Source: Streptomyces sp. HB132
Lineage (GTDB): Bacteria > Actinomycetota > Actinomycetes > Streptomycetales > Streptomycetaceae
Assembly: GCF_016909575.1 (NCBI RefSeq)
Contig: NZ_JAFBGA010000012.1
Coordinates: 1-64,000 of the forward strand
Direction of reading: 5' to 3'
DNA: 64,000 nt
Shown here: positions 1-10,252 of the stretch, piece by piece
Position numbering within the stretch: the first letter of the stretch is position 1
How the letters are laid out: every line of letters starts with the position of its first letter
Made by a program: the position numbers and the translations under genes
The notes under the pieces: generated by a model
Told to the model about the DNA's origin: nothing
Databases searched by the model: none
What the model saw: only the letters and a program-made list of their open reading frames with translations

Positions 1-239
1 AGCCGGGCTGCGTCGGCGGCTGACCGGGCGGCGGGGCCTGCGGGAAGCCGTAGCCGGGCTGCGTCGGCGGCTGACCGGGCGGCGGGGCCTGCGGGAAGCC
101 GTAGCCGGGCTGCGTCGGCGGCTGACCGGGCGGCGGGGCCTGCGGGTAGCCGTAGCCGGGCTGCGTCGGCGGCTGACCGGGCGGCGGGGCCTGCGGGTAG
201 CCGTAGCCGGGCTGCGTCGGCGGCTGACCGGGCGGGGGC
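1..239 (-). repeat. 51-bp in-frame tandem repeat (17-residue unit)
   Basis: About 4.7 near-identical copies of a 51-bp unit encode YGFPQAPPPGQPPTQPG or the variant beginning YGYP. The unit length is a multiple of three and the copies are nearly identical at DNA level, so the array probably changes copy number by slippage or recombination while keeping the frame. It continues left of the window, so total copy number is unknown. Confidence 0.9.
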
Positions 240-415
240 ACCTGCGGCGTGCCGTAGCCACCCGCGGGCGGGGTGGGCGGACTGCCGTAGCCGCCCGCGG
301 GCGGGGTGGGGGGCGTGGCCGGGGGCTGCTTGCCGAACGGGTCGGCGGGCGGCGGCGTGGGTGCGCCGAATCCGCCCTGGGGCGGCTCGTTGGGCGGCTG
401 GGGCGGCTGGGTCAT
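1..415 (-). CDS. N-terminal part of a PQQ-like propeller membrane protein (cut by window edge)
   Basis: Only the first 138 codons are inside the window; the gene runs off the left edge. The start is an ATG followed by MTQPPQPPNEPPQGGFGAP, nearly the same as the next gene upstream (MTQPPSQQPPQGGFGAP), so this is a third member of a tandem paralogous family. What is visible is entirely a Pro/Gly/Gln/Tyr-rich tail containing 17-residue repeats. By analogy with the two complete paralogues it should continue into a single transmembrane helix and a PQQ-like beta-propeller outside the membrane. A 58-bp gap separates it from the stop of the upstream paralogue, so the three genes probably form one transcript. 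The propeller is inferred, not seen. Confidence 0.8.
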   Translation of the reverse strand, partial: MTQPPQPPNEPPQGGFGAPTPPPADPFGKQPPATPPTPPAGGYGSPPTPPAGGYGTPQVPPPGQPPTQPGYGYPQAPPPGQPPTQPGYGYPQAPPPGQPPTQPGYGFPQAPPPGQPPTQPGYGFPQAPPPGQPPTQPG

Positions 416-473
416 GGCGTACGTACCTCTGCTGGGTCTGAGGAGAAGGGGCTGCGGTTGCCGTCGTCGGCCG

Positions 474-2375
474 TCACTTGCCGAAGGCCATCATGGTCGT
501 CTGCTCCTTCTCCTCCTCGTCGTTGCTCGCGCTGACGCGGTCGCTGACGACGAAGGAACGGCTTCCGGCATAGACGGTCTTGGACGAGAAGAAGCTCTCG
601 ATCCTGGTCGTCGAGTCCGGGTGCTGCAGCACCACCTCGGGCGTGCCGCCGGTGGGCGCGATCGTGGCGATCGCCCCGCCCTTGTCGTACGAGGGCTCGA
701 GGTAGACCAGGACGTCACCGCTTTCCATGCGCAGCGGCTTCATGGTGCGCTCGGCGGGGGCCGCGGACTTCCACTTGGTCTTGCCGGTGTTCAGGTCGAA
801 CGCGATGACCTTGTTGGTACGGCCGGTGCCGCTGGTGTCGTCCTCGGTCATCATGTAGAAGGTGTTGGCGTCGGCGGCGACGCCACTGCAGCCTTCGAGC
901 TTCTTGCCGAAGATCGAGAAGCCTCCGCCGCAGTCGACGGAGAGCTTGTCTCCCTTGTCACTGATCAGCTGGGAACGGAGCGTTCCGTTCTCCTTGAGCG
1001 CGAGGACGGCCCACTTCTTCTCCTCCCGCTGGGTCAGCGAGACGACGAGGGGGCTCACCGAGTAGACCTTGTCGATCTCCCAGCCGCGCTTCGGCTCGTA
1101 GGTCCACTTGGCTTTCCCGGTGGTCGGGTCGACCTCCTGGACCTGCTGCTGCGGGTTGTCCACGTCGTCGGTGCGGCAGTTGACCGCGGCGATGAGCTTG
1201 GGGCCGCCGGCGAAGGCGTACGGCTTGCAGTCGCCCGACGGGTTGCCGAACAGTTCCTTGCCGTCGCTGACGCGGAACGCGCTGGAGTTGCTCGTGCGGC
1301 CGACGGTCACGGTGTCACCGCTGATCGCCAGGCCGATGTCGGACAGCAGGTCCCAGGTGCCGTTCTTCTTGACCGACTTCTTCCATCCGGCCTTGCCGGT
1401 GTTGAGGTCGATCATCTGGAGGTCGGCGCAGTCGGCCTTGTCCGTGGTGCCGTTCATCACGCCGATGACGATCTTGCCGTCGGAGGTGGGCGTGACGGGC
1501 GCGGCGCACATGTCGGCGGGGAGCGGAAGCTTCCACTTCTCCTTGCCGTCGGCCACCGAGTAGCCGACGACCGAGCGGTACATGCCCTTGACGAGGGTGT
1601 CCCCGACGATCCACGGGCCGTACACGTTCGCGCCGTTGCGCGGCAGGTCGATGTCGTTCTTCGTCAGCCAGAGGACCTTGGCCTCGCCCTCCTTGCGGCC
1701 GGCGTTCAGGTCGTCGTTCGCCTCACGGCCGTCGCCCTTGCCGTCGCCCTGGTCGACGCTGGGCGAGGCGCTCGGGCCCACGGCGTCCTCGCTGGACTTG
1801 GAGACGGGCTTCTTCTCCTCGCCGCCGCCGCTCGTGGCGAAGAAGATTCCGGTGCCGACGACGAGGAGTCCGGCGAGCGCCGCGCCGATGACGACGGCGG
1901 GCTTGCCCTTGAAGGGGCCGCCGCCGGAGCCGCCGGGCGTGGGTGCGCCGGGGTACTGCTGCTGCGGATAGCCGTAGCCGGGCTGCTGGCCGTACGGGCC
2001 GGGCTGCTGCGCGTACGGGCCGGTCGGGGCGCCGTAGGGACCCGGCTGCTGGGCGTAGGGGCCCGGAGCGGCCTGGCCGGGAGCGGCCTGGCCGGGAGCG
2101 GCCTGGCCGGGAGCGGCCTGGCCGGGAGCGGCCTGGCCGGGAGCGGCCTGGCCGGGAGCCTGGGGGTAGCCGTAGCCGGGCTGCGCTCCGGGGGCCTGCG
2201 GGTAGCCGTACCCCGGCTGCGGCGCCCCTGGGGGCGGCGTCTGCGGGGGCGCGGGCGGCATCTGCGGTGGAGCTGCCGGAGGTGACTGCGGCTGGGGCGG
2301 CTGAGGAGTGCCCTGCGGGTCCTGCGGAGCCCCGAAGCCCCCCTGCGGCGGTTGCTGGCTGGGCGGCTGGGTCAT
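474..2375 (-). CDS. Membrane-anchored PQQ-like beta-propeller protein
   Basis: A 633-residue protein. Residues 1-155 are a disordered tail with PGYGYPQ repeats and six GQAAP pentapeptides; residues about 160-181 form one transmembrane helix (VVIGAALAGLLVVGTGIFFA). The rest is a propeller with repeated W-x-x-x/D-x-x-T-G-K-x-x-W blades (for example DLNTGKAGW, DPTTGKAKW, DLNTGKTKW), the pattern of PQQ-like repeats. The polar tail should be cytoplasmic and the propeller outside. The start was placed at the ATG behind AAGGGGGAC rather than an upstream in-frame ATG, because it matches the paralogues' MTQPP N-terminus. No catalytic residues for a PQQ enzyme are evident; a scaffold or sensor role is more likely. 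The downstream neighbour is 58 bp away. Confidence 0.85.
   Translation of the reverse strand: MTQPPSQQPPQGGFGAPQDPQGTPQPPQPQSPPAAPPQMPPAPPQTPPPGAPQPGYGYPQAPGAQPGYGYPQAPGQAAPGQAAPGQAAPGQAAPGQAAPGQAAPGPYAQQPGPYGAPTGPYAQQPGPYGQQPGYGYPQQQYPGAPTPGGSGGGPFKGKPAVVIGAALAGLLVVGTGIFFATSGGGEEKKPVSKSSEDAVGPSASPSVDQGDGKGDGREANDDLNAGRKEGEAKVLWLTKNDIDLPRNGANVYGPWIVGDTLVKGMYRSVVGYSVADGKEKWKLPLPADMCAAPVTPTSDGKIVIGVMNGTTDKADCADLQMIDLNTGKAGWKKSVKKNGTWDLLSDIGLAISGDTVTVGRTSNSSAFRVSDGKELFGNPSGDCKPYAFAGGPKLIAAVNCRTDDVDNPQQQVQEVDPTTGKAKWTYEPKRGWEIDKVYSVSPLVVSLTQREEKKWAVLALKENGTLRSQLISDKGDKLSVDCGGGFSIFGKKLEGCSGVAADANTFYMMTEDDTSGTGRTNKVIAFDLNTGKTKWKSAAPAERTMKPLRMESGDVLVYLEPSYDKGGAIATIAPTGGTPEVVLQHPDSTTRIESFFSSKTVYAGSRSFVVSDRVSASNDEEEKEQTTMMAFGK
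2065..2154 (-). repeat. Six tandem 15-bp repeats (GQAAP)
   Basis: Six identical 15-bp copies (plus-strand unit ggagcggcctggccg) encode GQAAP six times in the cytoplasmic tail of the propeller protein. Perfect identity between copies, including third codon positions, points to recent expansion by slippage. Confidence 0.92.
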
Positions 2376-2722
2376 CAGCACGTCCCCCTTCGTGCGGTCC
2401 GGTGCCCGTTCCGGTCTCCCCCGCGATTCCGCTGGGTTCAGAGGATCAGGTGCGAGAAATCTCTGAATTCCCCCCGGAAAGGAGCGAATCGGGCATGGCT
2501 TCCGCGGCTTTACGACAGTCGAGCGGGGCTTCTTTGTACCACCCGCACCCACCGGCCACCGGTTCGGTCCATGCCCTGTTCCCAAGGGAGAACCGGCCCG
2601 TGATGTCGCCGTTACGAGCCCGGTGCGGGCGGACGGCCGCACCGGCGGCCGACCTGGCGTCAACACCCGCCGGAGTGGGCGGCTTTCACCGGAATGAGGG
2701 CTTCAGGTTCCGGAAGACCGTC
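2376..2722. other. 347-bp intergenic region between two paralogous propeller genes
   Basis: No coding region is supported here. It holds the leader of the downstream propeller gene, including a 21-nt block at 2474-2494 also found upstream of the other paralogue at 4599-4619, each about 100 nt before its start codon. I see no convincing terminator for the upstream gene, so read-through is possible. Confidence 0.6.
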
Positions 2723-4501
2723 TCAATCACCGAACGCCATGAACATCTTCGTCGTGACCTCGATGTTGTCGTCCTCCTCGAGACCGACCACGGACCGGGT
2801 GACGAGGGAGCGGCCGTTCGCGTAGTCGATCTTCCCGCCGGCGAAACCGTCCTCGATGGCTGCCGTCGACGCGGGATGTGCGAGGACCGTCCTCAGGTCG
2901 CCGCCGGCAGCCGGCGCCGTGGCGATCTCGCCGCCCTGCTTCTTCGTGGGAGCGACGTAGACGAGCACCTGGCCGTCCTCGGTGCCGAGCGGCTCGACCC
3001 TGCGTCCGAGCGGTGCGGCCACCGTCCACTTCTGTTCGCCGGTGTCCAGGTCGAAGGCGACGAGCTTGTTGTCGATGTCGAACTCGGCGTGCTGCCGCTT
3101 GGTCGACACGTAGAACGTGTCGGAGTCGGCCGCCACGCCGGCGCAGTCGTCCTTGTTCGAGGTGACCATCTGGTAGCCGCCGCAGCGTACTTCGTAGTCG
3201 GCGAAGCCGAAGTCGACGTCACGGGTGCCCAGGTCGATCTCCGCGCGCAGGGTGCCGTCGGCCCGCAGGGCGACGGCCTTCCACGCGTCGCCCTTCTGTA
3301 CGGAGACCACCAGCGGATCGGTCGAATAGACCTGGTCGACGGTCCAGCCCGCCCCGACGTCGTACGTCCACCGCGCCTCGCCGGTCAGCGGGTCGACCTC
3401 CTGGATCCGCTGGTCCGCCCGGTCGTCGCCCAAGGGAGCGCAGGAGGTGGCGGCGATCATCCGCGGACCGCTGGTGAACGCGTACGGCCGGCAGGGGCCG
3501 GTCGGCATCCCGAACACCTCCTTGCCGTCGCCGACGTCGTAGGCGAGGACGCGGCCGGCGCGCGCGTAGGTCACGGTGTCGCCGTTCACGGACATGGCGA
3601 CGTCCCGCCGGATCTCCCTGAAGCCGCCCGCGGGGAGCGTCTTGGTCCATCCCGCCCTGCCCGTCCGCAGGTCGATCATCCGCAGGACCGAACAGTCCGC
3701 GCCGTCCTCGGTGTGCTCCTCGAACGCGATGACGATCTTGCCGTCCCCGGTCGGCAGCGTCGGTGCCGCGCATATGTCGGCGGAGACCTTCAGGCTCCAC
3801 ACCTTCCGGCCGTCCTGCGCCGAGTAGCCGGAGACGGTACGGCGGACGGCGTGTGCCACGACGTCCCCGGACTGCCACGGGCCGAAGACGGTGAGGGCCT
3901 GCCCGGGCAGGTCGACGCCGAGGCTCTTCACCCAGCGCAGCTTCGCCTCGCCCTGCTCACGCCCGGCGCCGGCCGCCTCGACGAGCTCGGAGTCGGTCCG
4001 GTCCGTGGCGTCGGCCTTCCCGTCCGCGGCGGGCGAGGACGCGGGCCGGTCACCTCCACCGGCGGCGGGCCGCTCACCGTCGCCGCCGGTGGCGAACCGG
4101 ACAACGCCACCCGCGACGAGGAGCGCGGCGAGCACGGCCCCGACGATGCGCGCCGGCCTGCCTCCGAACCGTCGGCGCCCTTCGGGACTCCCTCCGGGAG
4201 GCGGCGAACCGTGGGGACCCGCCTGCGGAGGGTGGTGGGGCCCGGGCTGGGGACCGTGGGGTCCGGGCTGCTGCGTGTAAGGGCCGGACCGGGCGCCGTA
4301 CGGGCCCGGTTGCGGGGCTGCGGGGTACCCGTATCCGGGTTGCGGTGCGGGCGGATACCCGTACCCGGGTTGCGGTGCGCCCGGATACCCGTACCCGGGC
4401 TGCGGTGCGGGCGGCTGAGACCCGGGAGCCGCGCCTTCCGCCGGGTCGAACGGTGCTCCGAAGCCCTCGTGCGACGAGTGCGGGCCGGGCGGCTGGGACA
4501 T
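2723..4501 (-). CDS. Membrane-anchored PQQ-like beta-propeller protein, paralogue
   Basis: A 592-residue protein with the same plan as its downstream neighbour. Residues 1-115 are a Pro/Gly/Tyr/His-rich tail (three PAPQPGYGYP-type repeats), residues about 118-137 a transmembrane helix, then a propeller with blades such as DLRTGRAGW, DPLTGEARW and DLDTGEQKW. The ATG sits behind AAAAGGGGAC. It lacks the GQAAP array of its neighbour, and the tails differ more than the propellers. It is first of three tandem paralogues on this strand. Role unknown; family resemblance suggests ligand or protein binding outside the cell rather than dehydrogenase activity. Confidence 0.85.
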   Translation of the reverse strand: MSQPPGPHSSHEGFGAPFDPAEGAAPGSQPPAPQPGYGYPGAPQPGYGYPPAPQPGYGYPAAPQPGPYGARSGPYTQQPGPHGPQPGPHHPPQAGPHGSPPPGGSPEGRRRFGGRPARIVGAVLAALLVAGGVVRFATGGDGERPAAGGGDRPASSPAADGKADATDRTDSELVEAAGAGREQGEAKLRWVKSLGVDLPGQALTVFGPWQSGDVVAHAVRRTVSGYSAQDGRKVWSLKVSADICAAPTLPTGDGKIVIAFEEHTEDGADCSVLRMIDLRTGRAGWTKTLPAGGFREIRRDVAMSVNGDTVTYARAGRVLAYDVGDGKEVFGMPTGPCRPYAFTSGPRMIAATSCAPLGDDRADQRIQEVDPLTGEARWTYDVGAGWTVDQVYSTDPLVVSVQKGDAWKAVALRADGTLRAEIDLGTRDVDFGFADYEVRCGGYQMVTSNKDDCAGVAADSDTFYVSTKRQHAEFDIDNKLVAFDLDTGEQKWTVAAPLGRRVEPLGTEDGQVLVYVAPTKKQGGEIATAPAAGGDLRTVLAHPASTAAIEDGFAGGKIDYANGRSLVTRSVVGLEEDDNIEVTTKMFMAFGD

Positions 4502-4553
4502 CGGTGCGTCCCCTTTTCTGCGGACCGGTCCCCCTCTCCGGTCTCCCCCGCGC

Positions 4554-4604
4554 TTCCGGTGCGCTCCGGGAGCCGGAAACGGCGCTCCCCGGAGCGCACC
4601 GGAA
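4554..4604. other. Perfect 17-bp inverted repeat with 17-nt loop
   Basis: The arms ttccggtgcgctccggg (4554-4570) and its exact reverse complement (4588-4604) flank 17 nt. It lies 137 bp past the ABC-F stop and 53 bp before the propeller start on the same strand. It could terminate the ABC-F transcript or be a hairpin in the propeller leader. There is no T-run. Confidence 0.6.
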
Positions 4605-4619
4605 AGGAGCGAATCGGGC
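4599..4619 (-). promoter_or_regulatory. Conserved upstream block shared by the propeller paralogues
   Basis: The block ccggaaaggagcgaatcggg occurs here and again at 2474-2494, at nearly the same distance (about 100 nt) before each start codon, while sequence between block and gene has diverged. A conserved position despite flanking drift suggests promoter or regulator-binding function, though simple retention after duplication is possible. Confidence 0.45.
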
Positions 4620-4740
4620 TTGGTCTCCGCGAGGTGATGGTGAGTCGGGCGGACCCTCTTTCTACCACCGGTGGTTCTCGGGCCTCTTCCCCCTCATGCG
4701 TCGGCAGGCCCCACCGATCCCGGTCCCGCCCGGGCGGCCC

Positions 4741-6558
<1,818 letters not shown>

Positions 6559-6705
6559 TTCACTCCTGCGTCGGGGATCCCTGCGTCGGGGACCGCTCGA
6601 CGTCCCAGAGTAGTCGCCACGCGGGGTGCGATAGCGTGCGGCGATCGATCATGGGGAGGAACCCCAGGTCGGAGCGGTTCGGAACATCTCTGGGGTGGGG
6701 ACTTC

Positions 6706-7344
6706 ATGATGCGCTGCGCGATACGGGCCCTGCTGCCGGCGGCCCTGACGGCGGTGGTGCTGGCCGGCTGTTCGTCGCCGTCCGGCGGCGGAGACACGGG
6801 CAGGAACGGGGACGGTGCTCCTCCGAGGGCCGCGGAGAGCGGCGCCGTGGAGAAGGGTGTCACGCTCGGCGCCCCCGGCTCGGCCTGCGAGCTGCCGGTG
6901 ACCTTCGACCTGGCGGCGGACTGGAAGCCGGAGGCCGTGGAGGTGGATCCCGGCTCCGAGTTCGCGGAACTGGGGCAGCAGGGCTCGGCCACGATGGTCT
7001 GCGAGATCGACGCCAAGCCTGCCGGGAACATCGGCTACATCCGGGTGTGGCAGGGCAAGGGGTCCGGCACCACGCCGCGAGCAGCGCTGGAGGACTTCGT
7101 GGCAGGTGACCCTGACGCGAGCAAGGCCGTGTACGCCGAGATCCGGGCCGGTTCCCTGGCCGCCACCGAGGTGGAGTACACGGTGAACGTCGAACTGCTG
7201 GACGAGAAGAAGACGCAGCACGCCTTCGCCGTCTCGACGCCCGACGGCCCGGTCGTGATGCACCTGGGCGGGCTGGACTCGCAGGAGCACGAGGAGATGC
7301 TCCCTGCCTACGAGCTCGCGAAGAGGACGCTGGAGCTGGGCTGA
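6706..7344 (+). CDS. Secreted lipoprotein, unknown function
   Basis: A 212-residue protein with an N-terminal signal peptide and a lipobox LAGC (Cys22), followed by a Ser/Gly-rich linker, so it should be a lipid-anchored extracellular protein. The mature part has a DUF-like fold with two cysteines (near ACELPV and MVCEID) that could pair. The start is the first of two adjacent ATGs, 5 nt behind GGTGGGG. It is transcribed away from the ABC-F gene and upstream of the toxin-antitoxin pair but has its own direction and spacing. No homologous family with known function was recognised. Confidence 0.85.
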   Translation: MMRCAIRALLPAALTAVVLAGCSSPSGGGDTGRNGDGAPPRAAESGAVEKGVTLGAPGSACELPVTFDLAADWKPEAVEVDPGSEFAELGQQGSATMVCEIDAKPAGNIGYIRVWQGKGSGTTPRAALEDFVAGDPDASKAVYAEIRAGSLAATEVEYTVNVELLDEKKTQHAFAVSTPDGPVVMHLGGLDSQEHEEMLPAYELAKRTLELG

Positions 7345-7391
7345 GGAGCACACGACCGGTCGTCGCTCCCCCCGGATCACACCCGTACAGT

Positions 7392-7421
7392 ATCCTGTAC
7401 GTACAGGATGACGTACAGGAT
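7392..7421 (+). promoter_or_regulatory. Palindromic operator of the yefM-yoeB operon
   Basis: A perfect 18-bp palindrome atcctgtacgtacaggat (7392-7409) is followed 3 nt later by a third half-site gtacaggat (7413-7421). It ends just before the ribosome site of yefM. YefM proteins are known to bind palindromes with a TGTACA core and repress their own operon; the core here is TGTACGTACA, so this is the expected autoregulatory site. Confidence 0.85.
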
Positions 7422-7434
7422 CGAGGAGGCCACA

Positions 7435-7686
7435 GTGCGGACCATGACCTACACGGAGTCGCGGGCCAGGTATGCCGAGACCCTCGATGCGGTCGTCGAC
7501 GACCGCGAGGAAGTGATCGTCACGCGCGCCGGCCATGACCCGGTGGTGATAGTCGCTCTCGACGAGTACGAGTCCCTCAAGGAAACGGCCTATCTCCTGC
7601 GAAGCCCGGAGAACGCCCGCCGGCTGCTGGCTTCGATAGACCGCTTGGAGAGCGGCGGAGGCACCGTGAGGGAGCTCGCCGAGTGA
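7435..7686 (+). CDS. yefM: YefM antitoxin (Phd/YefM family)
   Basis: An 83-residue antitoxin. The N-terminal half is the DNA-binding Phd/YefM fold (MTYTESRARYAETLDAVVDDREEVIVTRAGHDPVVIVALDEYESL) and the C-terminal half (about residues 55-83) the flexible toxin-binding segment. It should neutralise YoeB and, alone or in complex, repress the operon at the palindrome immediately upstream. The GTG start lies 5 nt after GAGGAGG; an ATG three codons later (7444) is a possible alternative. It overlaps yoeB by 4 nt (GTGA), giving translational coupling and correct stoichiometry. Confidence 0.93.
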   Translation: MRTMTYTESRARYAETLDAVVDDREEVIVTRAGHDPVVIVALDEYESLKETAYLLRSPENARRLLASIDRLESGGGTVRELAE

Positions 7687-7943
7687 AGTTCGTCTGGGAC
7701 GAGACGGCTTGGGACGACTACATCTGGTGGCAGGCTCAGGACCGGAAGATCCTCAGGCGGATCAACAGCCTGCTCCAGGACGTCTCCCGTCACGGCAACG
7801 AGGGCATCGGCAAGCCTGAGCCCCTGAAACACGGCTTCCAGGGGTACTGGTCCCGCCGGATCACCGCAGAGCACCGACTGATCTACAAGGTCGTCGACGA
7901 CGAGGTCCGTATCGCCGCCTGCCGGTACCACTACGGCTCCTGA
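7683..7943 (+). CDS. yoeB: YoeB ribosome-dependent mRNA interferase toxin
   Basis: An 86-residue toxin of the RelE/YoeB superfamily. It has the YoeB landmarks: N-terminal KFVWDETAWDDYIWWQAQD, the GIGKPEPLK loop with the catalytic-type Glu, the SRRIT/EHRLIYKV strands with the Arg, and the C-terminal RYHYGS with the His-Tyr pair. YoeB cuts mRNA in the ribosomal A site. All expected catalytic positions are present, so the toxin looks active. The GTG start overlaps the yefM stop. Confidence 0.94.
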   Translation: MKFVWDETAWDDYIWWQAQDRKILRRINSLLQDVSRHGNEGIGKPEPLKHGFQGYWSRRITAEHRLIYKVVDDEVRIAACRYHYGS

Positions 7944-7965
7944 CCGGCCCGTGCCCAACCGGCCC

Positions 7966-9285
7966 TCAGCGCCCCGCCCGCTCCACCAGGAGCCAGCCGC
8001 CGAGCGCCATGGCGACGGCCGCCGGGGCGCTGACGCGGACGGCGATCAGCAGTGCGGTGTGCCCCTCGAGCAGTCCCGCGTAGCCGACCATGGACAGGCC
8101 CAGCACTCCGAGCAGGGCGAGGGTCACACCGACCGCGGAGACGGCTCCCGCGCCGCTCGCCGCCCTGCCGGGGACGACCCGGACGGGGCGCTCGAACGCG
8201 CGGAAGGCCGCGACCAGCAGCGCGGTGAGCGCGACGGCGGCCGCGATGCGCACCGGTACCTGCGCCCACCAGGCGCCGGTGGCCGGGTCCGGCAGCGGGA
8301 CGTCGAGGGCGAGCATCGCCCCGTACACGCCGAGCATCGCGGTGAGGTGCCAGAGGAACGCGGTCATGGCGACGCCGTTGGCGGCCACGACCGTGCGCCA
8401 GACGCGTGGCCGGGCCACCAGCCGGGCCCCGGGTGCGCGCAGCATCTCGACCGCCCCCACGAGCCAGAGTCCGTGACAGAGCAGCGCGAGGGTGGGCGGC
8501 GCCATGTTGCTGATCCTCTCGCCCGGCATACCGACCATGGAGAGCGGATACGGGCCGAAGGCCACCAGGGCGACGGCGGCGGTGAGCCCGGCTCCGGCGA
8601 GCAGCGCGGGCCGGCTGATGCGGCCGTCGGCGCGCAGGAAACCGAGTTGGTGCACGGCGAGCCAGACGAACGCGAAGTTGAGGAACTCGACGTACGGGAC
8701 GCCTGCCGCGAAGCGCAGGAGATCCACCGTGGCGGCGGCTCCCGCGAGCGCCGCGAACGCGCCCCAGCCGTGACGGTCGTGCAGTCTCAGGAGGACCGGG
8801 GTGAACGCGACCATCGCCAGGTAGATGCCGATGAACCAGAGGGGCTGTGTCACCAGCCGCAGCGTCACTCCGGTCAGCCCCCCGCCACCACCGAGGAGTT
8901 GCACGACGAGCGCGGCCAGGCCCCACACCAGTACGAAGACCATGGTGGGCCTCAGCAGGCGTTGCAGCCGGGCACGGACGAAGGAGGGGTAGACGGAGCT
9001 CGTGGATCCCTCGGGCCGCCCGCGGAGCATGGACCGGTAGGACAGCGCGTGGGAGAAACCGCCGACGAAGAAGAAGACCGGCATGATCTGGAGCGCCCAG
9101 GTGAGCAGTTGGAGTCCCGGGACGACGGCGAGGAGGTTGCCGACCCCGTCGGTGGTGACGGCGGCCATCAGCCAGTGGCCGAGCACGACCGTCCCGAGCG
9201 AGGCGACACGCAGCAGGTCGATGTAGCGGTCGCGCGTGGCGGGTGTCGCCGCGGCGAGTTCACGAACGTCTGGTCCCATGCGCAT
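7966..9285 (-). CDS. Acyltransferase-3 family membrane protein
   Basis: A 439-residue polytopic membrane protein with about ten hydrophobic helices. The N-terminus reads RDRYIDLLRVASLGTVVLGHW, the acyltransferase-3 signature in which the Arg and His of R-x-x-x...H are expected to form the active site. The family moves acyl groups from the cytoplasm onto extracellular sugars, lipids or antibiotics. Two in-frame ATGs (9285 and 9279) are possible starts. It is convergent with yoeB (22 bp between stops). The 67 bp upstream contain nothing notable. The substrate cannot be told. Confidence 0.85.
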   Translation of the reverse strand: MRMGPDVRELAAATPATRDRYIDLLRVASLGTVVLGHWLMAAVTTDGVGNLLAVVPGLQLLTWALQIMPVFFFVGGFSHALSYRSMLRGRPEGSTSSVYPSFVRARLQRLLRPTMVFVLVWGLAALVVQLLGGGGGLTGVTLRLVTQPLWFIGIYLAMVAFTPVLLRLHDRHGWGAFAALAGAAATVDLLRFAAGVPYVEFLNFAFVWLAVHQLGFLRADGRISRPALLAGAGLTAAVALVAFGPYPLSMVGMPGERISNMAPPTLALLCHGLWLVGAVEMLRAPGARLVARPRVWRTVVAANGVAMTAFLWHLTAMLGVYGAMLALDVPLPDPATGAWWAQVPVRIAAAVALTALLVAAFRAFERPVRVVPGRAASGAGAVSAVGVTLALLGVLGLSMVGYAGLLEGHTALLIAVRVSAPAAVAMALGGWLLVERAGR

Positions 9286-9352
9286 ACGGTCGCGCCGCGC
9301 CCCGGGAGGGCGGCAGCGCGACCGTACTCAGTTCCCGTCTGAGTACCGGCGG

Positions 9353-10252
9353 TCAGACGACGGTGGCGCCCGGTGCGGGGGATGCCGCCACCCGGGTGTT
9401 GCGGCAGGTGCCCGAGGCCAGCAGCGCGTCGGAGACCTTCCGCGCCGACTCCTCGTCGGCGGTCAGGAACGCCGTGGTCGGCCCTGATCCCGAGACCAGC
9501 GCGGCCAGGGCGCCCGCGGCGGTGCCCGCCGCGAGGGTGTCGGCGAGGGAGGGGCGCAAGGAGAGGGCGGCGGCCTGGAGGTCGTTGCCGAGGGCGTCCG
9601 CGAGCGCGGTGGCGTCCCCCTTGCGCAGGGCGTCCAGGAGCGCGGGCGACACGGCCGGTTCGGGGACGTCCTCACCGGCGGTGAGCCGGTCGAACTCGCC
9701 GTACACCGCGGGGGTGGAGAGCCCGCCGTCGGCTACGGCGAAGACCCAGTGGAAGGTTCCGCCGACCTCGACGGTGGTCAGCCGCTCGCCTCGGCCGGTC
9801 CCGAGTGCCGCCCCGCCGACCAGGCTGAACGGCACGTCGCTGCCCAGCTCGGCGCAGATCTCCAGGAGTTCCTCCCGGCTCGCGCCGGTGGCCCACAGGG
9901 CGTCGCAGGCCAGCAGGGCGGCGGCGCCGTCGGCGCTGCCGCCCGCCATGCCGCCGGCGACGGGGATGTCCTTGGCGATGTGGATGCGCACGTCGGGGAC
10001 GATGCCGTGCCGGGCCGCCAGGGCGATCGCGGCGCGGGCGGCCAGGTTGGTGGCGTCCAGCGGGACCTGGGCGGCGTCCGGTCCCGAGCAGGTGATGCTC
10101 AGGGCGTCGGCGGGGGTGACGGTGACCTCGTCGTACAGGCCGACGGCGAGGAAGACGTTGGCCAGGTCGTGGAAGCCGTCGGGGCGGGGTGCGCCCACCG
10201 CGAGCTGCGCGTTGACCTTGGCGGGTACGCGGACGGTGACGCTGCGGGTCAT
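9353..10252 (-). CDS. ispE: 4-diphosphocytidyl-2-C-methyl-D-erythritol kinase
   Basis: A 299-residue GHMP kinase. It has the N-terminal VRVPAKVNAQLAVGAPRPDGFHDL segment (Lys of the substrate site), the ATP loop PVAGGMAGGSADGAAALLA and the C-terminal VSGSGPTTAFL motif. IspE phosphorylates CDP-ME in the non-mevalonate isoprenoid pathway. The ATG overlaps the rsmA stop (ATGA), so the two are translationally coupled, the arrangement usual in actinobacteria. Confidence 0.96.
   Translation of the reverse strand: MTRSVTVRVPAKVNAQLAVGAPRPDGFHDLANVFLAVGLYDEVTVTPADALSITCSGPDAAQVPLDATNLAARAAIALAARHGIVPDVRIHIAKDIPVAGGMAGGSADGAAALLACDALWATGASREELLEICAELGSDVPFSLVGGAALGTGRGERLTTVEVGGTFHWVFAVADGGLSTPAVYGEFDRLTAGEDVPEPAVSPALLDALRKGDATALADALGNDLQAAALSLRPSLADTLAAGTAAGALAALVSGSGPTTAFLTADEESARKVSDALLASGTCRNTRVAASPAPGATVV

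Noticed and set aside
1..239. Regular repeats that could be taken for a CRISPR array
   Set aside because: Repeats are directly adjacent without spacers, a multiple of three long and encode a clean 17-residue unit.
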